A stretch of DNA of 64,000 bases from contig NZ_JBINJF010000017.1 in NCBI RefSeq assembly GCF_043951865.1, positions 1 through 64,000 of the forward strand. Direction: 5' to 3'. Under the pieces are notes generated by a model. That model searched no databases. It saw nothing but the letters and a program-made list of their open reading frames with translations, and was not told the origin of the DNA. This document shows, one piece after another, positions 7,255 through 14,263 of this stretch; the first letter of the stretch is position 1; every line of letters starts with the position of its first letter. This DNA comes from JAMQKA01 sp043951865. Its GTDB lineage: Bacteria; Bacteroidota; Rhodothermia; Balneolales; Balneolaceae. The translations under genes and the position numbers were made by a program.

Positions 7255-9075
7255 TTACTGATTTAGAATAGATTGAATATTCTCTGTAATCTGATTTTCC
7301 AAACTATCAGCTTCTGCATTGAGCAGTTCCAACTCCTCATATAATTCACCTAATCTCACCTGAAAATCCACATCATCCTCTTCCCGCTCGGCCACGCCTA
7401 CGTAGCGGCCCGGGTTCAGGCTCCAGCCCTGCTCCTCAATCTCTTCCACCGTAGCCACCTTACAGAGGCCGGGGATGTCCCGGTACTGGCCGTCATCAAA
7501 TAATTCGTACATGTTATCGGGCTGGGTGATATTGGACGATTGGGTGTCCTCATCGGCCGTACCGTGGTACGGCCCTACAGATTGGTATTCCTCTGCCTCC
7601 TCGGCAGCCATTGCCATTTCCTCATTCCCTGCCTGTTGGGACACGCCATGGCGTGTCCGTACGGCAGCATCTCCTTTCACAGAATCCAGCTCTTCGCCCC
7701 GGTATCGTCTCACAATATTGGCAATGAAATCCAGCTGCCGGTCGGTGAAATCCCGGTGGGCGCGGTCGAGCTGCCGGTAGATATTTCTTGCATCGATGAA
7801 GAGCACGGTATTGCAACCGCGGGTGGATACTTCATCTCTGCCCTTTTCTTCATCCTGTGGGGACACGCCATGGCGTGTCCGTACATCCTCGATATCTATT
7901 TCCGGCAATTGCTGCTTGCCCTTATCAAAAAACCACAAGGTACAGGGCAGCGTCACCGTATAGAAAAAGTTGGAGCCGACGGAGATGATCACATCCACCA
8001 CGCCCTCTTCAATGAGTTTCCTGCGGATCTCCTGCTCGCTGTGGCGGGCATCGGCGGCGGAGTTGGCCATCACAAACCCGGCCCGGCCGCTATCGTTCAG
8101 GGCGCTGAAAAACTCCTGCATCCACAGGTAGTTGGCGTTGTCGGTGCTGGGGATGCCGAACGGGTAGCGCGGGTCGCCCTCAATGGCCTCCTTGTCCACC
8201 CCGCTCACGTTAAACGGAGGGTTGGCCATCACGTAGTCGAACCGTCCCACGCAGTCGTGGGCATTCTCGTAGTAGGTGTTGCCGGTGCGGATGTCACCCT
8301 CCAGCCCGTGCACGGCCAGGTTCATCTTGCATAAGCGCACCGTATTTTCTTTATTCTCCTGGCCGTAGATAGATAAAATATCCTTAGCCTGTTGGGACAC
8401 GCCATGGCGTGTCCGTACGGAGTCATCTCCGTTTTTCTGATGCCTATTCCTAAATTTATCGCTTTGCACAAACATGCCGCCGGAGCCGCAGGCCGGGTCC
8501 AGGATCTTACCGCCGTAGGGCTCCAGCACTTCCACGATCAGCTTGACAATGGCGGTGGGCGTAAAGAACTCGCCGCCTTTCTGTCCCTCGCTCATCGCAA
8601 ACTTGCCGAGGAAATACTCGTAGATCTGCCCGAACACGTCCCCTTCCACATCGGCGCCCACGTTGGAGAAGTTCTTCAGTAGGTCTTTCAGTACCCGGTC
8701 CTCAAACTGCTTGTAGTCCTTGGGCAGCACGTCGGCCAGCTCGGGGTTCTCCTCTTCAATGGCCTCCATCGCCTCGTTCACCTTCTGCCCGATATCCTCG
8801 CTTTCGGGCAGCTGCAGCAGGTAGTTGTACCGCGCCTGCTCCGGAAGGTAGAGCACGCCTTCGGCCTTGTAGTCGGCCGGGCCTATGGTGCGCCGCCCGG
8901 AGGACTGGCCTTCCAGCTCCTCGTGCAACGGCTGAAATCGGTGCCAGGCGTAGCGCAGGAAGATGAGTCCCAGCACGGGCGTGGAGTATTCGTAAGAACT
9001 AAGTTTGGAGTTGGCGCGGAGGTTGTCGGCGGCCTGCCACAGCCGGTCTTCGAGTTCTTTTAGGTTTGTCGGCAT
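7255..9075 (-). CDS. hsdM: type I DNA methyltransferase subunit with REP-derived insertions
   Basis: This 606-residue adenine-N6 methyltransferase has an HsdM N-terminal helical domain (1-140), SAM-binding motif DPACGSGG (193-200), catalytic NPPF (285-288) and a C-terminal coiled coil ending at 606. It methylates the site chosen by HsdS. Three insertions of VRTRHGVSQQ or VRTRHGVSPQ occur at 220-229, 398-407 and 472-481, and a related VGPYHG at 500-505. Each is encoded by a REP palindrome in the same reading frame. They fall in apparent loops: after motif I, before VLFIDARN, and in the C-terminal linker. The reading frame is open throughout, so the protein is probably made and may be active. 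First gene of the operon. Confidence 0.93.
   Translation of the reverse strand: MPTNLKELEDRLWQAADNLRANSKLSSYEYSTPVLGLIFLRYAWHRFQPLHEELEGQSSGRRTIGPADYKAEGVLYLPEQARYNYLLQLPESEDIGQKVNEAMEAIEEENPELADVLPKDYKQFEDRVLKDLLKNFSNVGADVEGDVFGQIYEYFLGKFAMSEGQKGGEFFTPTAIVKLIVEVLEPYGGKILDPACGSGGMFVQSDKFRNRHQKNGDDSVRTRHGVSQQAKDILSIYGQENKENTVRLCKMNLAVHGLEGDIRTGNTYYENAHDCVGRFDYVMANPPFNVSGVDKEAIEGDPRYPFGIPSTDNANYLWMQEFFSALNDSGRAGFVMANSAADARHSEQEIRRKLIEEGVVDVIISVGSNFFYTVTLPCTLWFFDKGKQQLPEIDIEDVRTRHGVSPQDEEKGRDEVSTRGCNTVLFIDARNIYRQLDRAHRDFTDRQLDFIANIVRRYRGEELDSVKGDAAVRTRHGVSQQAGNEEMAMAAEEAEEYQSVGPYHGTADEDTQSSNITQPDNMYELFDDGQYRDIPGLCKVATVEEIEEQGWSLNPGRYVGVAEREEDDVDFQVRLGELYEELELLNAEADSLENQITENIQSILNQ
7555..7578 (-). 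repeat. REP palindrome, variant, in hsdM
   Basis: GGCCGTACCGTGGTACGGCC at 7555-7574 followed by ctac. It has the same length and flank as the other REPs but different arms, with a non-pairing central GT. Read in the hsdM frame it gives VGPYHGTA, with the same HG at the centre. Confidence 0.6.
7634..7664 (-). repeat. REP palindrome in hsdM (residues 472-481)
   Basis: Perfect palindrome GGACACGCCATGGCGTGTCC at 7639-7658, flanked by tgttg and gtacgg. In the hsdM frame it is read as VRTRHGVSQQ. Confidence 0.9.
7855..7884 (-). repeat. REP palindrome in hsdM (residues 398-407)
   Basis: The same palindrome occurs at 7861-7880, flanked by ctgtg and gtac. In the hsdM frame it is read as VRTRHGVSPQ. 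Confidence 0.9.
8389..8418 (-). repeat. REP palindrome in hsdM (residues 220-229)
   Basis: The same palindrome occurs at 8395-8414, flanked by tgttg and gtacgg. In the hsdM frame it is read as VRTRHGVSQQ. Confidence 0.9.
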
Positions 9076-9118
9076 GTAACCCCGTTATTCTCTTGTTTAA
9101 CGCTTTTGTTCTGTGCCC

Positions 9119-9148
9119 TATATATAAATTTTTTAAGGGATAAAACAA
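9119..9148 (-). promoter_or_regulatory. possible promoter of the hsdM operon
   Basis: On the minus strand, TTG (9148-9146) is followed 19 nt later by TATATATA (9126-9119), about 45 nt before the hsdM ATG. The -7 element does not fit the TAnnTTTG form, so this is tentative. Confidence 0.3.
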
Positions 9149-9677
9149 GCATTTATTGGGGATCCAGCCAGATTGTTTAATCTTTTCCAGGAATACACAC
9201 TTTTCCACACTAGCTATTGAGTATATAAATAAGCGATTAAACAAGCTCTGGTATCTCAATTTCAATGGTATCATATAGACTGGATATGCCAAATAACCGC
9301 AGGAGCTGATTTTCTTTTTTCTATATGTGATGTGATATCTATCGACGATGAGGGCCCATTGCAGATCTGGTATGTATTCCTCCAACACTAAATACCTGCA
9401 AGTCCCCTACAAAAATTTTCATCCATCTTCTCCTGATTGGTTTACCAATAACTGTCCCATCCAAATATCCATGTAAAATTCCTGTATAGTGGCTAAAATC
9501 AGTGTCTTTCTAAAAGAGTTTATGAAATTCAGCTCCATCCCTCCCTATGGCACACCTGAAACCGGTAATAATATGTACTCAGGCAACCCTTTCCTTCCAG
9601 AACTTGTATAGACTAATACCGGAACACGGTCAAGACGTACGTGGATTACAAATATTAACTAAACAGGAAGGGATGTT
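9149..9677. other. intergenic region between divergent hsdM and CHRD genes
   Basis: About 530 nt that separate the minus-strand defence operon from the plus-strand lipoprotein gene. A 129-residue minus-strand frame overlaps the hsdM start here, but its protein has no recognisable features and its 3' end lies inside hsdM. An AGGAAGG sequence just before 9678 is a likely ribosome site for the next gene. I see no RNA gene or repeat. Confidence 0.5.
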
Positions 9678-10250
9678 ATGAGGAATAAAACAGTATGGCT
9701 AATCGGATTACTTTCAATTGTGTTCGTGATTGGATATGCGTGCCAGGATCAATCATTTAACCCGGTCCATTCCGGACAGGAACATGGAGTTAGTCCTCAA
9801 AACGTGGAAGGTAAAGCACCTGCATGGGCCAGCTCAAACCAGCGAAACTTTCGTGCTCACCTAAAAGGCAGCAACGAGGTTCCGCCGGTAGAGACGGACG
9901 CGCAGGGACAGGCCATCTTCCAGGTAAGTAAGGACGGCAGCTCCATTGACTATAAGCTGATTGTTGCAAACATTGAAAATGTGTTAATGGCTCATATCCA
10001 TAACGCCCCCTCCGGTCAAAATGGCGGTGTAGTGGTTTGGCTCTATCCGCAGGCGCCCCCGCCCCAGCTGATCGAGGGACAAACCCAGGGCATTCTTGCC
10101 GAAGGGACCATCACAGCGGATGAACTTGTTGGGTCACTGGAAGGTCAAACACTTGATGCACTGATCAGCGAGATGAAGGCTGGAAATACGTATGTCAATG
10201 TACATACTACGCAAAACCCACCGGGGGAGATCCGGGGCCAAATAAAATAA
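9678..10250 (+). CDS. CHRD-domain lipoprotein
   Basis: A 190-residue protein with a lipoprotein signal peptide and lipobox ending at C22 (VIGYAC), then a linker, then a CHRD domain (about 53-190: FRAHLKGSNEVPP…, MAHIHNAPSGQNGGVVVWL, VNVHTTQNPPGEIRGQIK). CHRD domains occur in secreted or surface proteins of many bacteria, and their function is poorly known. The protein is probably anchored in the outer or inner membrane facing the periplasm. The linker contains EHGVSPQN (36-43 or so), strikingly like the REP-derived HGVSPQ of hsdM but with different codons. A strong terminator follows about 95 nt downstream, so it is probably monocistronic. Confidence 0.88.
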   Translation: MRNKTVWLIGLLSIVFVIGYACQDQSFNPVHSGQEHGVSPQNVEGKAPAWASSNQRNFRAHLKGSNEVPPVETDAQGQAIFQVSKDGSSIDYKLIVANIENVLMAHIHNAPSGQNGGVVVWLYPQAPPPQLIEGQTQGILAEGTITADELVGSLEGQTLDALISEMKAGNTYVNVHTTQNPPGEIRGQIK

Positions 10251-10344
10251 CGTTTAATCGCTGATCTAATACCAGCGTTTGACGTTAAAATAATTATCCG
10301 CCTATACTCCCAAAAGTTGGCGGACACTTGTAGAGCAGCTTGTT

Positions 10345-10378
10345 CCCGGCCGGTTAAACCGGTCGGGCTTATTTTTTT
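10345..10378 (+). terminator. rho-independent terminator
   Basis: Stem CCCGGCCGGTT/AACCGGTCGGG (10345-10367, one mismatch) followed by CTTATTTTTTT. It closes the CHRD gene transcript. Confidence 0.85.
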
Positions 10379-10429
10379 AAGAGATTATTTCCCTGCAGAT
10401 AGACAAGCACAATCTAGAATGGGGTAATC

Positions 10430-10870
10430 ATGAGAGCTCTTACATTGATAATTCCAAGTATTTGGTTGATTTCCGGATGCAATATTTTTTTCACTTCGGA
10501 TTCCGGCTTGCCAATTGAAATAAGCGGAATGGTTTATGATAAAGATTCTGGATCACCACTGCCCCAAGCTGCAATCGAATTGTGGGGCGTGGACTTTTGG
10601 GGTGATGATGAACTAATAGTCAGAACCTTTTCATCCGGCAGCATTGGACAAACCAGTGGTGCTGGATTTTATATGGTCGATACCAGTACAAAGGCATATC
10701 ATCGATGCGATTCTACCGGTATTAGATTAAAAGCATGGCACAGTGTTCATTATGCGGAGGTCGACTCATTTGTGTCGTACCGGCTTCCTGAGCGGCTTAT
10801 ACCAATCAACTGCAATAGTAATTTCAAGCATATACAACGAACCATCAATCTGGGTCTTGAAAGAGAGTGA
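10430..10870 (+). CDS. hypothetical lipoprotein with Ig-like regulatory domain
   Basis: 146 residues. A lipoprotein signal ends at LISGC (C17). The mature part, EISGMVYDKDSGSPLPQAAIELWG…, has the look of a carboxypeptidase-regulatory-like (beta-sandwich) domain, of the kind found in surface proteins of this group. The C-terminal half has the acidic and aromatic composition of an exported protein. I do not recognise a specific family. It stands alone between a terminator and a tRNA gene. Confidence 0.65.
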   Translation: MRALTLIIPSIWLISGCNIFFTSDSGLPIEISGMVYDKDSGSPLPQAAIELWGVDFWGDDELIVRTFSSGSIGQTSGAGFYMVDTSTKAYHRCDSTGIRLKAWHSVHYAEVDSFVSYRLPERLIPINCNSNFKHIQRTINLGLERE

Positions 10871-11073
10871 ACCGTACAAATTATGCCCTCTTTATAAATG
10901 AGAAAATCCCAATTTCGATCAATAATACTGATATACGGCTATGGACTTTCGCGGATAGCAATAAATATTCCTGGATGAATGCGGAGAGCTTCACAGGCCT
11001 GGGCTGAGGGGTGAGGATCTGGTTACATTTTTTATAACGGTTTTACTTGCTTAGCATAAAAAATAAAAAGTAT

Positions 11074-11106
11074 TTTGAAGAAGTAATTCTTTATGCTTTA
11101 TATTTG
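11074..11106 (+). promoter_or_regulatory. Bacteroidota-type promoter, probably for tRNA-Leu
   Basis: TTTG (11074-11077), a 21-nt spacer, then TATATTTG (11099-11106), matching the TTTG/TAnnTTTG pattern of the housekeeping sigma factor in this group. It lies about 145 nt before the tRNA. Confidence 0.5.
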
Positions 11107-11252
11107 CAGGTGATTAATATTGATCACTGATAAATTTCCCGTTTAAGCAACGACGGGGAAAATTTCAGACACTAAAAAGTACGATATGAACTACTTTTTA
11201 AAACAATTAAGTGTCCCTGCAACCCATTGTATTCAAATGGATTAGGCGATTT

Positions 11253-11335
11253 GCCGGTGTGGCGGAATTGGTAGACGCGCGCGACTCAAAATCGCGTTCC
11301 CTCTGGGAGTGAGAGTTCGAGTCTCTCCACCGGTA
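11253..11335 (+). tRNA. tRNA-Leu (CAA anticodon)
   Basis: An 83-nt cloverleaf. The acceptor stem is GCCGGTG/CACCGGT, with a terminal G-T pair. The D arm contains TTGGTAGA. The anticodon stem CGCGA/TCGCG has the loop CTCAAAA, so the anticodon is CAA. A long variable arm (CCCTCTGGGAGTGAG) is typical of leucine tRNAs. The T arm is GTTCGAGTC. No CCA is encoded. Confidence 0.93.
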
Positions 11336-11340
11336 CTTTT

Positions 11341-11369
11341 ACCCTTGCAAGTTATTGGCTTGCAAGGGT
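11341..11369. other. perfect 11-bp hairpin directly after tRNA-Leu
   Basis: ACCCTTGCAAG, a 7-nt loop, then CTTGCAAGGGT, starting 6 nt after the tRNA. There is no T-run on either side, so it is not a standard terminator. It could be a processing or stability hairpin, or a recombination site. Confidence 0.55.
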
Positions 11370-11661
11370 TCGGTATGTAAGATACAACCAAGGTAACGGG
11401 ATTGAAACCACCTGCCTCCCCGACCGAACCAGTTATCAGGCAGGAACAGGTTCTTGCATAATCTTTTCCGTGAATCTGCCGAACTTAAAGAATAGTAACG
11501 AGAATCAGCCAATGTAAGGCAGATTTTGCGATCTTTTGAAGTGAACACGGGATCTTTTTATGAAAATATCGCAAAATCACGCCAATATGGGATGGTTCGC
11601 TATAGGCTCCAGCCTCATGGTGTGAGGCGATCGCATCCCGGGAATCGATAAACCACGTAAA

Positions 11662-12639
11662 ATGACAAATATATACTACGACCAGGATGCAGATATATCC
11701 GTCCTCGAGGGAAGGAATATTGGAATAATTGGTTATGGGAATCAGGGCAGGGCCCAGGCGTTGAACATGCGTGATTCCGGCCTGTCGGATATCTTTATCG
11801 GCACGGCCAGGGATGAAACATTTACCCAGGCTCAGGAAGATGGGTTCAGAGTGGATGATGTGCCCGAAGTCGCGATCCAGTCCGATATCCTGTTTCTGTT
11901 AATCCCTGATGAGATCATGCCCCGTATCTACCAAGAGCAGGTGGAACCCCATCTCAAAGCGGGCAACGTGTTGAATTTTGCCTCGGGATACAACATCACC
12001 TTTGATCACATATCACCGCCCTCACATTGCGATACTATCATGGTTGCTCCCCGCATGATCGGGGACGGAGTTCGCAACCGTTATTTAAACGGGAAGGGCT
12101 ATCCCGCCTTTATCGCGGTAGAACAGGACGCATCGGGAGAAGCCCTGCAAACCGCCCTTGCCCTTGCAAGGGCGATGGGGGCCACAAAAATGGGATCGAT
12201 CGAGGTTACCTTCAAAGATGAAACGATGCTGGATCTGCTGGCAGAGCAGGCAATATGGCCGATGATCATATCCATACTGACCGAAGCTTTTCATTTTGAA
12301 GTTGAACAAGGACATCCCCCGGAAGCTTCACTGATCGAGTTGTACATGTCGAGAGAGCCTGCCTACATGTTTGAAAAAATGGCTGAAGACGGCCTCTTCA
12401 AGCAGTTCCCCTATCATTCTCATACCAGCCAATACGGGCAGCTGTCGCGTATCGAAGATCTGGACAAATCTTTTATCCGAAAAACACTGGCCGATGCCTA
12501 CCAGTATATCGAAGACGGCAAATTTTCCCGGGAATGGGAAAAGGAACAGGAGAACGGTCTGCCAGAGTTGAAGAGACTCCTGGACCAGGCATATAATTCA
12601 GTGATATCCAACATGGAAGAAAAGATCAAAAACCAGTGA
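11662..12639 (+). CDS. ketol-acid reductoisomerase-like NAD(P) oxidoreductase
   Basis: 325 residues with a Rossmann domain (about 15-185; nucleotide loop GIIGYGNQGRAQALNMRDSG) and a KARI-type helical knot domain (about 186-325). Metal-ligand positions seem kept in FKDETMLDLLAEQAIW. However, the usual GPGHTVR and FGEQ sequences of biosynthetic IlvC are altered to RMIGDGVRNRYLNG and LAEQ. No other valine/isoleucine genes are nearby. The next gene is a GntP-family permease, so the enzyme may act on an imported hydroxy-acid or keto-acid instead. The substrate is unknown. Confidence 0.75.
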   Translation: MTNIYYDQDADISVLEGRNIGIIGYGNQGRAQALNMRDSGLSDIFIGTARDETFTQAQEDGFRVDDVPEVAIQSDILFLLIPDEIMPRIYQEQVEPHLKAGNVLNFASGYNITFDHISPPSHCDTIMVAPRMIGDGVRNRYLNGKGYPAFIAVEQDASGEALQTALALARAMGATKMGSIEVTFKDETMLDLLAEQAIWPMIISILTEAFHFEVEQGHPPEASLIELYMSREPAYMFEKMAEDGLFKQFPYHSHTSQYGQLSRIEDLDKSFIRKTLADAYQYIEDGKFSREWEKEQENGLPELKRLLDQAYNSVISNMEEKIKNQ

Positions 12640-12692
12640 TATTGTCTTTCACCGACTCCGACATGCTATTGCAAATCTGAGACCGCCCGCTT

Positions 12693-14045
12693 ATGATCTC
12701 CACTTCGCTGTTAATTACCAATTTAGTAGTGGCCATTGCCATTATCCTGGTAGCTATTATCGCGTTTCGGTGGAGTCCTGTTGTCGCCCTGATATGCGGA
12801 AGCATCTATATGGGACTGGCTTCCGGGCTGGGATTGATGGAAACCGTCCATCAAATTACTGAGGGATTCGGAGAGCTTATGGCAGCAGTCGGTTTGTCCA
12901 TCGGGTTTGGCGTTATTATCGGGCAGTTGATATATGACAGTGGGGGCGCGCGTTCAATCGCTCTCAAAATGGTCGACATTTTCCCCGGTCAGCTGGTATT
13001 CTACGGTATCGGGCTGACGGCGTTTCTCTTTTCGATACCTGTATTTTTCGACGTTACCTTCGTTATTTTGATTCCCCTGGCCCTCGCCCTGGTTAAAGAA
13101 CTTGATAAGCCTCTTCCCTACGCCGTGGGGGCCATGGTTATCGGGGCGGCTGCTGCACATACGCTTGTGCCCCCCACGCCCAACCCGCTGGCTGCTGCCG
13201 ATATTTTGGGATTTGATCTCGGGATCATGATCGTGGCAGGCCTGCTTTTTGGCCTCGTCGCGGTCTCCCTCTCCATCAAGATCCTCTTTTATTTTCTCGA
13301 TCACGGTTTCTGGAACGAGGAGAAAGACCAGGTCAAGGAACCGCTGGAAGTTACGGAGGAGCACCCTCCGAACGCCCCGGGTGCCCTCCTGGCGGTTATA
13401 CCCATTGTTGCTCCCATATTGCTGATTCTGAGCGGGACCGCATACCAGGCTTTTTCTGAACAGGTCCCCGGTATCATTCAATTTCTGAGTCACAAGGTGA
13501 TCGCCATGCTTGTGGGGGCCATACTGGCTTATCTCATTGCTGTACGTTCGATGAAGAAAAAAGTCATATCCGATTCTGTTCAAAATGCGATGTCTGCGGC
13601 AGGCCTCGTACTGCTTATTACCGGGGCAGGTGGAGCATTTGGAGCAGTCATCGAGAGCACAGAGATAGGCACTACGCTGGCCGGCGGCATAAGCAGTTTT
13701 TCCAATTCTGCAATCTGGGCGATCCTCATTACGTACGGGATAGCGCTTATATTTCGTGTCTCCCAGGGATCCGGCACCGTGGCCTCCATAACCACCATGA
13801 ATATCATGGCCGGGGCCAGCCTGGCGACCACCGTCGGACTTCACCCGGTATGGATAGCGCTGGCGGCCCTTTCCGGTGGAATGAGTATCGGCCATGTCAA
13901 CGACAGCGGATTTTGGGTTACAGTTGAACTCAGCGGTTTTTCGGTAACCGGCGGATTGAAGATTTACACTTTTGGAGAGTTCATTATTTCAATAATCGTG
14001 CTGACGCTGGCTATACTGGGCGGGGTTTTTCTGCCCGTATTTTAG
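12693..14045 (+). CDS. GntP-family gluconate/organic acid permease
   Basis: 450 residues, almost entirely hydrophobic, with about 12 membrane helices and GntP-family features: FWNEE loop, APHTLVPPTPNP-like AAAHTLVPPTPNP near 150, and HVNDSGFWV near 405. Family members import gluconate, idonate or related hydroxy-acids with protons across the inner membrane. It starts 53 nt after the KARI-like gene on the same strand, so the two probably form an uptake-and-conversion unit. Confidence 0.9.
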   Translation: MISTSLLITNLVVAIAIILVAIIAFRWSPVVALICGSIYMGLASGLGLMETVHQITEGFGELMAAVGLSIGFGVIIGQLIYDSGGARSIALKMVDIFPGQLVFYGIGLTAFLFSIPVFFDVTFVILIPLALALVKELDKPLPYAVGAMVIGAAAAHTLVPPTPNPLAAADILGFDLGIMIVAGLLFGLVAVSLSIKILFYFLDHGFWNEEKDQVKEPLEVTEEHPPNAPGALLAVIPIVAPILLILSGTAYQAFSEQVPGIIQFLSHKVIAMLVGAILAYLIAVRSMKKKVISDSVQNAMSAAGLVLLITGAGGAFGAVIESTEIGTTLAGGISSFSNSAIWAILITYGIALIFRVSQGSGTVASITTMNIMAGASLATTVGLHPVWIALAALSGGMSIGHVNDSGFWVTVELSGFSVTGGLKIYTFGEFIISIIVLTLAILGGVFLPVF

Positions 14046-14263
14046 AAGGTTACTGGTTTCCCAACTCCCCATCCACTTTTTTATCAATATCAGCCAGGAA
14101 TTTGCAGCCGTACGGTTTTGCAGTACTCTTCATCTGCCGGGACGGTTCTGTTTCCATATTTGTCCGAAAATAAATTCGTATTTTTCTTGTTGACTAAACC
14201 AAAATCAAGCGATGGTACTTGAGTTGTTCAAGGGCCAGGCCCAACTGTTTATTGGATTGAGAA

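Noticed and set aside
252..8418. CRISPR array
   Set aside because: The repeats are palindromes at irregular distances, mostly inside genes, with no spacers and no cas genes.
8999..9388. 129-residue minus-strand frame overlapping the hsdM start
   Set aside because: Its last third is hsdM read in another frame and the rest has no signal, motif or codon pattern of a real gene.
11339..11548. 69-residue minus-strand frame after tRNA-Leu
   Set aside because: It lies over a hairpin next to the tRNA and shows no protein-like features.
12954..13895. 313-residue minus-strand frame antisense to the GntP permease
   Set aside because: It is the complement of a strongly hydrophobic coding sequence; such antisense frames are long by codon bias and the product is low in structure.
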